From: Pseudotamlana haliotis
GTDB taxonomy: Bacteria > Bacteroidota > Bacteroidia > Flavobacteriales > Flavobacteriaceae
Length of the DNA stretch: 64,000 nt
NCBI RefSeq assembly: GCF_008806375.1
Contig: NZ_WAAT01000050.1
Coordinates: 186,001 to 250,000 of the forward strand
Reading direction: 5' to 3'
The first letter of the stretch is position 1, and each line of letters opens with the position of its first letter. The notes under the pieces are model-generated. The model saw only the letters and a list, made by a program, of their open reading frames with translations, was not told where the DNA came from and searched no databases. Positions 17,895-26,960 of this stretch are shown here, in pieces. Both the position numbers and the translations under genes were made by a program.

Positions 17895-18134
17895 TTAGGC
17901 TTCAGTGTAAACTTGTCCGCGATGTGGTTTTAGTGTATCACGAATGGGTTTCATCTCACTTTCGTTAACAACCAAAAAGGCTATGCTATGCATGTCGCTA
18001 ATGGTGGAAACTCCAGTAATCGAAATATCTAGACCTTCTATTTTAATATATTCTTTTAAATGAATGTGATGATGTTCTGATGTTTTTGCTGCATTTGGGC
18101 CATGAAAGTCCCAAATAAGTTTGAGTTTACGCAT
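17895..18134 (-). CDS. Conserved small protein of unknown function (79 aa)
   Basis: Small soluble protein without signal peptide or membrane segment. It begins MRKLKLIWDFHGPNAAKT and has a His-rich stretch (EHHHIHLKEYI, residues 20-30) that could bind metal. The alternating beta and helix pattern hints at a small ferredoxin-like fold, but that is a guess. It is divergent from the foldase cluster, with 154 bp between the starts, and convergent with DUF3820. Codon use matches neighbours. I do not know a named family. Confidence 0.7.
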   Translation of the reverse strand: MRKLKLIWDFHGPNAAKTSEHHHIHLKEYIKIEGLDISITGVSTISDMHSIAFLVVNESEMKPIRDTLKPHRGQVYTEA

Positions 18135-18235
18135 GTTTCGTTTTTTATAATGAAAGGCTAAAAGTACATAAATAATAAGGTTATGTAGTTAATTGTCGTA
18201 AAATATAAGTCGTTTTCAATCGTTCTTAAAACCAC

Positions 18236-18265
18236 TTGCGTTATACGTTTATATTGCTATTTTTG
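18236..18265 (+). promoter_or_regulatory. Canonical Bacteroidota promoter of the foldase cluster
   Basis: TTG at 18236-18238, a 19-nt spacer and TATTTTTG at 18258-18265 fit the consensus exactly, 23 nt upstream of the start codon at 18289. It is the best-formed promoter in the window. Confidence 0.75.
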
Positions 18266-18288
18266 TATCTTTTAAATATTTTGACTTC

Positions 18289-20244
18289 ATGAAATTCAAT
18301 CATTTTCTCGTATTTTTTACTTTATTTAGTGTTTTAAGTGTTACAGCTCAAACTTCAAAAGAGGAAGTTCTGTTTACTGTGGGCGATCAGCCCGTTTATG
18401 CTTCAGAGTTTGTTAGAGTTTATCAAAAGAACTTGGACTTAGTTCAAGATGAATCGCAAAAGGATGTTGATGAATATTTAAAACTCTATACCAGTTATAA
18501 ATTGAAGGTTAAAGAGGCTAGAAACTTAGGCTTTCACGAAAAACCTGGCTACCAAAAAGAATTAGATAATTATAAAAAACAACTTGCCAAGAGTTACCTT
18601 TCAGATTCAAAAGTAACCGATGCTTTGGTTGAAGAAGCTTATGAACGTGTGAGCTATGATGTAAACGCCAACCACATTCTTGTAACAATATCTGAGAATG
18701 CGAGTCCGCAAGATACTTTAACGGCCTATAACGAAATTTTAAAGTTAAGAGAAAGAGCTGTAAACGAGGGGTTTGAAAAAGTTAGAAAAGAAGTTCATAA
18801 CGGCAAAACCATTTATGGTGAAGCTTTAGGATATTTTTCAGGTTTTAAAATGGTTTATGAATTTGAATCTGTTGCGTATAACACACCTGTTGGAGATATT
18901 TCACAACCTTTTAGAACACAGTTCGGATATCATATTTTAAAAGTTATCGATAAAAGAAAATCTGAAGGCGAGCGTGAAGTGGGGCATATCATGGTGATGG
19001 CGAATAAAGATGTTAACGATTCTATCGCTAAAAAAGCAGAAGCTCGCATTAATGATATTTATGCTAAAATTAATCAAGGTGAAGACTTTGAAGCTTTAGC
19101 CAAACAATTTTCAGAAGATAAAAACTCAGCATCTAGAGGCGGAAAGTTGCGTGCTTTTAGTCGCGGACAAATACGTGCTGAGGAATTTGAGAATGTCTCG
19201 TTTAGTTTAGAAAAGGTAGGGGATATTTCAAAACCATTTCAAACCAATTTCGGCTGGCATATCGTGAAGTTATACGCGATTAAATTGGTTCCAGATTTTG
19301 AAACTATGAAACCTGAATTAATCTCTAAAGTACAACGTGATTCGAGGTCTAAATTAATAGATCAAGCTTTAGTTGATAGTCTTAAAAAGAAATATGGAGT
19401 ACCAAATGAGCAACCTTCATTAGCCTATTTTGGGCATATTCTAAATAATGATTATTTTAAGAATGCTTGGAAGTTGCCAAGTGATTTCACAGCTACAAAA
19501 ACCATGTTCGTTTTAGGTGATAGTAAAATCACGTATCAAAATTTTGGAGATTATTTACTTGAAACCCAACGCCAGTCTAGAAAACAAAAATCTATAGCGA
19601 GCTTAGTTGATGAAAAATACCAAGCCTTTTTAAAGAAGACTTTAATTGCTTATCAAGAGGAAAACCTGGAAACAGAAAATTCAGAATATGCCTCGGTTTT
19701 ACATGAATACAGAGATGGGTTGTTATTATTCGAATTGATGGAAAATACCATTTGGAATACGGCTGAAACAGATTCTGTAGCCATTAAAAACTACTACGAT
19801 GCTCATAAAGGGGATTACTTTTTTGATGAGCGTATTGATGCCGTAATAGCCGCTTCGCCAAACAAAAAAACCTTGAAAAAAGTGTCTAAGCTTTTAAAGA
19901 AAAACCAAGGGTTAGACGTGATAAAATCAGAGGTGAATTCTAATGAAACTGTTGATGTGATTTTTACTGAAGGTATTTTGGAAGCTGATCATCAAGGGCT
20001 TCCAAATGATTTTGAATTTGAAACAGGAGTTTCTAAAATATTCAAACATAACGAAAGCTACGTTGTAGTTCAGGTCAAGGAAGTTTTTCCTAAAAAACAA
20101 AAAACTTTTGAAGAGGCCAGAGGGCAAGTGGTTAGCGATTATCAAAGCTCTAAAGAGGAAAAATGGATTGATGAGTTGGCAGCCAAGTATACGGTGACTG
20201 TTGATGAAGAAGTATTCAAAAAAGTAAAAGAAGAACTTAAATAA
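18289..20244 (+). CDS. Exported SurA/PpiC-type peptidylprolyl isomerase (two parvulin domains)
   Basis: Periplasmic folding factor for outer-membrane or secreted proteins. A signal peptide of 21 residues ends TAQ. A SurA-like helical N-domain is followed by two parvulin domains at about residues 125-225 (ANHILVTI...FGYHILKVIDKR) and 232-335 (VGHIMVMA...FGWHIVKLYAIK), both with the closing FG(Y/W)HI motif. The 300-residue C-terminal part is unlike the parvulins and may be a substrate-binding region. It is first in a run of four genes with 5, -38 and 3 nt between them, read from a good promoter. Confidence 0.88.
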   Translation: MKFNHFLVFFTLFSVLSVTAQTSKEEVLFTVGDQPVYASEFVRVYQKNLDLVQDESQKDVDEYLKLYTSYKLKVKEARNLGFHEKPGYQKELDNYKKQLAKSYLSDSKVTDALVEEAYERVSYDVNANHILVTISENASPQDTLTAYNEILKLRERAVNEGFEKVRKEVHNGKTIYGEALGYFSGFKMVYEFESVAYNTPVGDISQPFRTQFGYHILKVIDKRKSEGEREVGHIMVMANKDVNDSIAKKAEARINDIYAKINQGEDFEALAKQFSEDKNSASRGGKLRAFSRGQIRAEEFENVSFSLEKVGDISKPFQTNFGWHIVKLYAIKLVPDFETMKPELISKVQRDSRSKLIDQALVDSLKKKYGVPNEQPSLAYFGHILNNDYFKNAWKLPSDFTATKTMFVLGDSKITYQNFGDYLLETQRQSRKQKSIASLVDEKYQAFLKKTLIAYQEENLETENSEYASVLHEYRDGLLLFELMENTIWNTAETDSVAIKNYYDAHKGDYFFDERIDAVIAASPNKKTLKKVSKLLKKNQGLDVIKSEVNSNETVDVIFTEGILEADHQGLPNDFEFETGVSKIFKHNESYVVVQVKEVFPKKQKTFEEARGQVVSDYQSSKEEKWIDELAAKYTVTVDEEVFKKVKEELK

Positions 20245-20249
20245 TAAGC

Positions 20250-21098
20250 GTGCACAAATTTATAAGTATAGTGTTTCTTAGTGTTGTAGTGTCTTGCGAT
20301 TATTTTAATAATTCGGAAGAGATTGATGCTGTGGCACGTGTCAATTCTAGTTATTTGTATCATGAGGATATAGAAGGTTTGGTTCCCGCTGGCGCCACTG
20401 AAGCCGATAGTACTTTAATGGTTCACAATTTTATTAACCGTTGGGCAACGCAACAGCTTTTGGTAGATGGAGCCAAACTAAATTTGAATCAGGAAAAGCA
20501 AGAAGCCTTTAATAAGCTGGTCGCGCAATATAAAAACGATTTGTACATAAAAGCCTATGTTGAAGCTTTGGTGAAACGTAGTATTGATACACTCGTGAGT
20601 TATGATGAGGCTAACACTTACTACACGGCTAATAAAGAGGTTTTTAACTTAAATGAAGAACTTATAAAATTTAGATACGTTCACGTTGATGAAAACATCC
20701 TAGATTATGAGAATATTAAATTGTGCTTTGAACGCTACGAAAAAGAGGATAAGCGCGTGCTAGATTCCATAGCTATTCAGTTTAAATCCTACTCCTTAAA
20801 TGATTCGATTTGGATAAAATTAAGTCAAGTTGTCAATAAAATTCCAGTAGTAAATTCTGAAAATAAAAACGAACTGTTAAAAAAATCTAATTTTATACAA
20901 CTCAAAGATTCATTAGGAGTATATTTGATGCAAATTAATGATGTGTTATTACGTAATAATACCGCACCGTTAGAGTATGTTAAGCCTACTATTGATCAAA
21001 TAGTCATCAATAAACGCAAGCTTGAATTAATAAAAGAGTTAGAAAAAGATATCACAAAAGATGCCATTAAAAATAAACAATTTGAAATATATAAGTAA
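20250..21098 (+). CDS. SurA-like lipoprotein
   Basis: Lipoprotein of 282 residues. A short hydrophobic leader ends VVVSC with C16 as the lipidation site. The body is mostly helical and resembles the SurA/PpiC N-terminal chaperone domain (VARVNSSYLYHEDIEGL...MVHNFINRWATQQLLVDGA). No clear parvulin catalytic domain is seen, so a chaperone or scaffold role is inferred. The start is GTG at 20250, 5 nt after the upstream stop. It sits between two parvulin proteins and overlaps the next frame, so the three probably work together in the periplasm. Confidence 0.8.
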   Translation: MHKFISIVFLSVVVSCDYFNNSEEIDAVARVNSSYLYHEDIEGLVPAGATEADSTLMVHNFINRWATQQLLVDGAKLNLNQEKQEAFNKLVAQYKNDLYIKAYVEALVKRSIDTLVSYDEANTYYTANKEVFNLNEELIKFRYVHVDENILDYENIKLCFERYEKEDKRVLDSIAIQFKSYSLNDSIWIKLSQVVNKIPVVNSENKNELLKKSNFIQLKDSLGVYLMQINDVLLRNNTAPLEYVKPTIDQIVINKRKLELIKELEKDITKDAIKNKQFEIYK

Positions 21099-22515
21099 TT
21101 TGAAACACCTATTAATTTTAAGCATGACCTTCCTTTTTATGGGCATAGCATCTGCACAAGAAATCATTGAAGAGGAAGTAGCGCCGGAAGTTGTGGAACA
21201 AGAAAAAACACCCCAAACACAACAAGCCAAAAAAATTGATGGTGTAGCTGCAGTTGTTGGAGACTATATTGTTTTAGATTCTGATATTAACAAAGAAAGA
21301 GAGCAGATCAAAGCTTCTGGAGGCTCTATAGATGGTATTGGTGATTGTGAGTTGTTCGGTCTGATGTTAGAACGTAAACTTTATGCACACCACGCGGTTC
21401 AAGACAGTATTCCTGTTTCTGATGCTGAAATTAGAAGAAATGTGGATTATCAAATCGAACAGTTTTTACAGCAAACCAACGGTTCTATGGAAAAACTTTT
21501 AGAGTTCTACAATAAAGAGGACGAACAAAGTTTTAGAGATGAAATGTTTGAAATTAATAAGGCTAATGAACTGGCTCAAAAAATGCAGGCTCACATCGTA
21601 GAAACTGTTGAAATCACCCCTGAGGAGGTACGAACTTTTTTTAACGAAATTCCAGAAGACGAGCGTCCTACTTTCGGAACAGAGCTTAAAGTGGCTCAAA
21701 TTGTTGCAGAACCACAAGTTTCTGACGAAGAGAGACAGGAAATTATAGACCGCTTAAATGAGTTCAAAAAAGATATTCAAGTTAATGGAGCAAGTTTCCG
21801 TTCAAAAGCGGTGTTATATTCAGATGATCCAGGCTCGGCAAGTAAAGGTGGGAAGTACACACTGAACAAAAAGAAGCCTAAAATGGTTAAAGAATTCAGA
21901 CAAGTCGCTTTTTCTTTAGAGGAAGGCCAGATTTCTGAACCATTTGCTACAGATTATGGATACCATATCATCATGCTTGAGAAAATTAGAGGTCAAGAGT
22001 ATGACGTAGCTCATATACTTTTAATCCCAAAAGTTTCTAGTGAAGCTATAGCTGAAGCGAAAGAACGTTTGGAAAAAACAAGACAACAAATTATTGATGA
22101 GGAAATTACTTTCGCAGAGGCTGCCAAGGAAGTTAGTGATGAAGATGAAACTAAAAATGATGGCGGACAATTAATTAATCCGGTTACTCAAGATTATAAT
22201 TTTGAACTCACTAGAATGGACCCAGAACTATATTCGCAGATTCAAAATTTAAAAGATGATGAAGTGAGTTTAGTGTTAAGAGAAGAAGATCGTACTGGAA
22301 AAGTGAAATTTAAAATTCTAAAGATTACTGATAGAATTGATGAGCATACAGCCGATTACGGAAGAGATTACTTGAAAATTAAAGAACTAGCACTCGATCA
22401 GAAAAAGATTGAAGCTATTGAAGAATGGCAAAAAGAACATATTTTAGATACATATATTAAAATTACTGGAAAATACAGAGATTGTGACTTCTCAGGAAAT
22501 TGGTTAAAAAAATAA
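21061..22515 (+). CDS. SurA-like peptidylprolyl isomerase
   Basis: Second exported parvulin foldase, 484 residues from the ATG at 21061. The N-terminal SurA domain (IDGVAAVVGDYIVLDSDI) is typical. Two parvulin domains follow at about residues 218-315 (FGTELKVAQIV...YGYHIIMLEKIRG) and 320-420. The signal sequence ends IASAQ. The ATG start overlaps the upstream gene by 38 nt. A TTG at 21100, just after that gene's stop, would give MKHLLILSMTFLFMGIASAQ, a shorter and more typical signal peptide, and may be the true start. Its stop is 3 nt before the MoxR gene. Confidence 0.88.
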   Translation: MPLKINNLKYISNLKHLLILSMTFLFMGIASAQEIIEEEVAPEVVEQEKTPQTQQAKKIDGVAAVVGDYIVLDSDINKEREQIKASGGSIDGIGDCELFGLMLERKLYAHHAVQDSIPVSDAEIRRNVDYQIEQFLQQTNGSMEKLLEFYNKEDEQSFRDEMFEINKANELAQKMQAHIVETVEITPEEVRTFFNEIPEDERPTFGTELKVAQIVAEPQVSDEERQEIIDRLNEFKKDIQVNGASFRSKAVLYSDDPGSASKGGKYTLNKKKPKMVKEFRQVAFSLEEGQISEPFATDYGYHIIMLEKIRGQEYDVAHILLIPKVSSEAIAEAKERLEKTRQQIIDEEITFAEAAKEVSDEDETKNDGGQLINPVTQDYNFELTRMDPELYSQIQNLKDDEVSLVLREEDRTGKVKFKILKITDRIDEHTADYGRDYLKIKELALDQKKIEAIEEWQKEHILDTYIKITGKYRDCDFSGNWLKK

Positions 22516-22518
22516 AAT

Positions 22519-23472
22519 ATGTCAGACGTAGCAGCAATAGAATCATTTGTAAAACAATTTAAAGGTTTAAAAACTGAAATTGGCAAAGTTATCATTGGTC
22601 AAGATGAGGTTGTTACTCAAATTTTAATTTCTATTTTTTCTGGAGGACATTCCTTATTAATAGGCGTTCCGGGTTTGGCAAAAACTTTAATGGTAAATAC
22701 CATTTCTCAAGCCTTAGGCCTAGACTTTAAACGCATTCAATTTACGCCAGATTTGATGCCTAGTGATATTTTAGGTAGCGAAATTCTAGATGAGGATCGT
22801 CGCTTTAAATTTATTAAAGGCCCTATTTTTTCAAATATTATTCTTGCCGATGAAATCAATAGAACGCCTCCAAAAACACAGGCTGCTTTATTAGAGGCTA
22901 TGCAAGAACGTGCCGTTACTGTGGCCGGGCATCACTACAAATTAGATTTACCATATTTTGTTTTAGCAACACAAAACCCCATTGAGCAGGAGGGAACATA
23001 CCCATTACCTGAAGCGCAATTAGACCGTTTTATGTTTGCTATTAATTTAGACTACCCTACATTCGAAGAAGAGGTTCAAGTGGTAAAGGCAACTACAACC
23101 GATAATAAGGCCAAAATCAACGCCTTATTTTCAGCTCAAGAGATTGTAGATTTTCAGCATTTAATCAGAAGAATTCCTGTAGCTGATAATGTGATTGAAT
23201 ACGCCGTAGCCTTAGTTGGAAAAACAAGACCTAATACAGCATCTACTCCAGAAATTGTAAAAAATTATGTGGATTGGGGTGCAGGGCCAAGGGCTTCTCA
23301 GAATTTAATCCTTGCCGCAAAAACACATGCTGCCATTAATGGTAAGTTTTCTCCCGATATTGAAGATGTGCAAGCTGTGGCCTATGGTATCTTAAGACAT
23401 AGAATGATTAAAAACTACAAAGCCGAAGCTGAAGGTATTTCCGAAGAACAAATTATTGAAAGTTTGTTTTAG
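22519..23472 (+). CDS. MoxR-family AAA+ ATPase
   Basis: Cytosolic AAA+ ATPase that matures or remodels protein complexes. Walker A is GVPGLAKT, Walker B IILADEINR, sensor 1 ATQNP, and the arginine finger region is LDRFMF; 317 residues is normal. In Bacteroidota MoxR often precedes DUF58 and VWA-domain genes (aerotolerance loci), but none follow here. Instead it is the last gene of the foldase run. That placement suggests joint expression, not a proven joint function. Confidence 0.92.
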   Translation: MSDVAAIESFVKQFKGLKTEIGKVIIGQDEVVTQILISIFSGGHSLLIGVPGLAKTLMVNTISQALGLDFKRIQFTPDLMPSDILGSEILDEDRRFKFIKGPIFSNIILADEINRTPPKTQAALLEAMQERAVTVAGHHYKLDLPYFVLATQNPIEQEGTYPLPEAQLDRFMFAINLDYPTFEEEVQVVKATTTDNKAKINALFSAQEIVDFQHLIRRIPVADNVIEYAVALVGKTRPNTASTPEIVKNYVDWGAGPRASQNLILAAKTHAAINGKFSPDIEDVQAVAYGILRHRMIKNYKAEAEGISEEQIIESLF

Positions 23473-23891
23473 ATTTTCGATCAACAAAAGCATATGTCAT
23501 TTTATGCTATTTTCTATTATTTTGATTGATTACTGTTCAAGAGCTCATTTTTATTGTATATCAGGAATGTTCTTAGCGTTAATTCCTTATTAAATCTTCA
23601 GTTTTACATGAAAATTACTGTTAAAAATTAAATCATTTCAAATTTTTATGTCACTATAATAATTTGAAGCGCCTTCAAGTGCTATAACTAAGAATCCGTT
23701 TAAAAATAAGCTTTTAATTTCGTACTTTGCGAAGCCTAAAATTTTTTAGGTGTTTCGTATGGCGTATAGTGTACAAACGCACTTATAAAAATGCTATTAA
23801 ATTTTTATAATAAGTTGAAAAGATTAACGTCTCGTATCTGCTAGACGACATTAAGCGAAATTTAAAACCGAACCTGAATTAATTCTAATAT
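23473..23891. other. 419-base intergenic region before acnB
   Basis: No coding frame or RNA gene is apparent. It holds a possible -7 box (TACTTTG near 23722), a short palindrome CCTAAAA/TTTTAGG just after it, and a CGTCT/AGACG hairpin about 60 nt before the acnB start. Together they suggest a leader of about 150 nt for acnB. Confidence 0.4.
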
Positions 23892-26669
23892 ATGAATACT
23901 TATAACGATTACATCAAGGAGATTGAAGAAAGAAAAGAACAAGGTCTTCACCCTAAACCAATTGATGGTGCTGAATTGCTTAATAACATTATTGAGCAAA
24001 TTAAAGATTTAGATAACCCACATAGAGAAGATTCTCTTAACTTTTTTATCTACAATGTTTTACCAGGAACAACAAGTGCTGCTGGTGTGAAAGCTAAGTT
24101 TTTAAAAGAAATTATTCTTGGAGAATCGGTACTTAAAGAAATTACTCCTGCTTTTGCTTTTGAGCAATTAGCACACATGAAAGGTGGGCCTTCTATAGAA
24201 GTGCTCTTAGACTTAGCTCTAGGTGAAGATGCTGCTATTGCAAAAGATGCTGCTGAAGTTTTAAAAACGCAAGTTTTCTTATACGAAGCGGATATGGCGC
24301 GTTTAGAAAAAGCATATAATGAAGGAAATGCCGTTGCTAAAGAACTTATTGAAAGTTATGCTAAAGCAGAATTCTTTACAAAACTTCCGGAAATTGAGGA
24401 AGAAATCGAAATTGTAACTTTTATTGCTGGTGTTGGTGATATTTCAACAGATTTATTATCTCCAGGTGGTGATGCCCACTCAAGATCAGATCGTGAGTTA
24501 CACGGACAATGTATATTTGAGCACAATAAGGAACAACAAGCTGAATTAAAAGCCTTACAAGCACAACATCCTGATAAACGTGTGATGTTAATCGCAGAAA
24601 AAGGAACCATGGGTGTAGGATCATCAAGAATGTCTGGTGTGAACAACGTGGCTTTATGGACAGGTAAAAAGGCTAGTCCTTATGTACCTTTCATTAATAT
24701 TGCTCCAATTATTGCAGGAACTAACGGAATTTCTCCAATTTTCTTGACAACTGTTGGTGTTACTGGTGGTATTGGTATTGACCTTAAAAACTGGGTTAAG
24801 AAAACTGATGCTGAAGGAAACGTGATTAAGGATGCCAATGGCGATCCTGTTCTAGAAGAAAAATACTCGGTGGCTACAGGAACGGTACTTACTGTAAATA
24901 CTAAAGAGAAAAAATTATACAATGGTGATCAGGAACTTATGGATATTTCTGCATCATTAACTCCACAAAAAGCTGAATTTATCAAAGCAGGTGGGTCTTA
25001 CGCAGTTGTATTTGGTAAAAAACTTCAAACTTTTGCTTCTAAAGTATTAGATATTGATGTGGTACCAGTTTACGCACCTTCAAAAGAAATTTCTGTTGAA
25101 GATCAAGGTTTAACTGCTGTTGAAAAAATATTCAATAAAAACGCCGTTGGAACGACTCCAGGTAAAACATTACATGCGGGTTCTGACGTTCGTGTTGAAG
25201 TAAACATTGTGGGATCTCAAGATACTACGGGGTTAATGACTTCTCAAGAGTTAGAAATGATGGCTGCGACTATTATTTCGCCTATCGTTGATGGGGCTTA
25301 CCAATCAGGTTGTCATACGGCTTCAGTTTGGGATAACAAGTCTAAAGCGAACATTCCTAGATTAATGAAATTTATGAATGATTTCGGTTTAATCACAGCA
25401 CGTGATCCTGAAAACAAGTACAAGCCAATGACCGACGTAATTCATAAAGTACTTAATGATATTACCGTTGATGACTGGGCGATTATTATTGGAGGTGATT
25501 CACACACAAGAATGTCTAAAGGTGTTGCTTTTGGTGCCGATTCAGGAACCGTGGCTTTAGCACTTGCAACAGGTGAAGCTTCAATGCCAATCCCTCAATC
25601 GGTTAAAGTAACCTTTAAAGGAGAAATGGCACCTTATATGGATTTCCGTGATGTGGTTCATGCGACACAACAACAAATGTTGGCGCAATTTGGTGGTGAT
25701 AATGTTTTCCAAGGAAGAATTATTGAAGTACACTTAGGTACACTTACTGCTGATCAAGCTTTTACATTTACAGATTGGACTGCAGAGATGAAAGCGAAAG
25801 CGTCTATTTGTATTTCTGAAGATGAAACGCTAATCGAATCATTAGAAATTGCTAAGAGCAGAATCCAAATCATGATTGATAAGGGAATGGACAACAAATT
25901 GAACGTTCTTAAAGGATTAATTGCGATTGCAGATAAACGTATTGCTGAAATTAAATCTGGTGAAAAACCAGCTTTAACCCCTGATGCTAATGCTAAATAT
26001 TTTGCTGAAGTTGAAATCGATCTTGAAAAAATTCAAGAGCCAATGATTGCCGATCCAGATGTAAATAATGAAGATGTTTCTAAACGTTATACACACGATA
26101 CCATTAGACCATTATCTTATTACGGTGGAACGAAAACTGTAGATTTAGGGTTCATAGGATCTTGTATGGTTCATAAAGGTGACATGCAAATCTTAGCTCA
26201 AATGTTAAAAAACATTGAAGCTTTACAAGGTAAAGTTGAATTTAAAGCGCCATTAGTAGTAGCGCCTCCAACTTACAACATTGTTGATGAATTGAAAGCT
26301 GAAGGTGATTGGGAAGTATTACAACGCTATTCAGGGTTTGAGTTTGACGATAATGCACCTAAAGCAGCAGCACGTACTAAATATGAAAATATGCTGTATT
26401 TAGAACGTCCTGGTTGTAACCTTTGTATGGGTAATCAAGAAAAAGCTGAACCAGGTGATACTGTAATGGCTACATCTACACGTTTATTTCAAGGAAGAGT
26501 TGTAAAAGATTCTGGAGAGAAAAAAGGTGAGTCTTTATTATCTTCTACGCCAGTTGTAGTTTTATCTACAATCTTAGGTAGAACGCCTAACTTAGAAGAA
26601 TATCAAGCTGCTGTAAAAGGTATTAACTTAACTAAGTTTAAGCCTTCTAGTAAGTTATTAGCTGTTTAA
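23892..26669 (+). CDS. acnB: Aconitate hydratase B (bifunctional, 2-methylisocitrate dehydratase type)
   Basis: 4Fe-4S enzyme isomerising citrate and isocitrate in the TCA cycle; AcnB enzymes can also process 2-methylisocitrate. The AcnB order is visible: N-terminal HEAT-like helical domain (1-160), swivel domain (about 165-390, with GDISTDLLSPGGDAHSRSDR), then the cluster-binding domains. Cluster cysteines are in QSGCHTAS (about residue 475) and in GCNLCMG near the C-terminus. Its 925 residues include an insertion in the swivel domain. A second, unrelated-type aconitase is encoded at 35.1 kb. A strong terminator follows. Confidence 0.95.
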   Translation: MNTYNDYIKEIEERKEQGLHPKPIDGAELLNNIIEQIKDLDNPHREDSLNFFIYNVLPGTTSAAGVKAKFLKEIILGESVLKEITPAFAFEQLAHMKGGPSIEVLLDLALGEDAAIAKDAAEVLKTQVFLYEADMARLEKAYNEGNAVAKELIESYAKAEFFTKLPEIEEEIEIVTFIAGVGDISTDLLSPGGDAHSRSDRELHGQCIFEHNKEQQAELKALQAQHPDKRVMLIAEKGTMGVGSSRMSGVNNVALWTGKKASPYVPFINIAPIIAGTNGISPIFLTTVGVTGGIGIDLKNWVKKTDAEGNVIKDANGDPVLEEKYSVATGTVLTVNTKEKKLYNGDQELMDISASLTPQKAEFIKAGGSYAVVFGKKLQTFASKVLDIDVVPVYAPSKEISVEDQGLTAVEKIFNKNAVGTTPGKTLHAGSDVRVEVNIVGSQDTTGLMTSQELEMMAATIISPIVDGAYQSGCHTASVWDNKSKANIPRLMKFMNDFGLITARDPENKYKPMTDVIHKVLNDITVDDWAIIIGGDSHTRMSKGVAFGADSGTVALALATGEASMPIPQSVKVTFKGEMAPYMDFRDVVHATQQQMLAQFGGDNVFQGRIIEVHLGTLTADQAFTFTDWTAEMKAKASICISEDETLIESLEIAKSRIQIMIDKGMDNKLNVLKGLIAIADKRIAEIKSGEKPALTPDANAKYFAEVEIDLEKIQEPMIADPDVNNEDVSKRYTHDTIRPLSYYGGTKTVDLGFIGSCMVHKGDMQILAQMLKNIEALQGKVEFKAPLVVAPPTYNIVDELKAEGDWEVLQRYSGFEFDDNAPKAAARTKYENMLYLERPGCNLCMGNQEKAEPGDTVMATSTRLFQGRVVKDSGEKKGESLLSSTPVVVLSTILGRTPNLEEYQAAVKGINLTKFKPSSKLLAV

Positions 26670-26696
26670 TTACAGATAAATATATGATTATAAAAA

Positions 26697-26723
26697 GCCT
26701 GAGTTTGTAGCTCAGGCTTTTTT
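26697..26723 (+). terminator. acnB terminator
   Basis: GCCTGAG and CTCAGGC pair perfectly around a 7-nt loop and are followed by a run of six to seven T, 27 nt after the stop. Confidence 0.9.
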
Positions 26724-26743
26724 ATGCGCTTAAAACCTTTTAG

Positions 26744-26762
26744 TACCAATTATGACCTAAAG
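26744..26762. repeat. Solo end of a MITE-like element
   Basis: TACCAATTATGACCTAAAG is nearly identical to the left end of the element at 52492 and, read inward, to its right end. No matching second end is found before the next gene, so it is likely a decayed half copy. Confidence 0.45.
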
Positions 26763-26834
26763 CTTTCTATTATTTTTAGACAGAATCCATAAAATTAATG
26801 TAGTTTTATTCTTACTAATGTTTGGTTTTTTGTT

Positions 26835-26848
26835 AAGTTTGCAAACTT
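26835..26848. promoter_or_regulatory. 14-bp palindrome overlapping a -7 box before the alpha-2-macroglobulin
   Basis: AAGTTTGCAAACTT is a perfect palindrome. Its left half overlaps TAAGTTTG (26834-26841), an exact TAnnTTTG match. It lies 113 nt before the start codon and could be an operator over the promoter. Confidence 0.35.
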
Positions 26849-26960
26849 GTAAATATACAGGTGTTTTTGTGGTGATAATATTTATAAAAAATAGAAGTTT
26901 CGACCATTACTAATTGCTGTATTCTTGAATAAGAATTAACCCAAAACCAATCATAATTTC

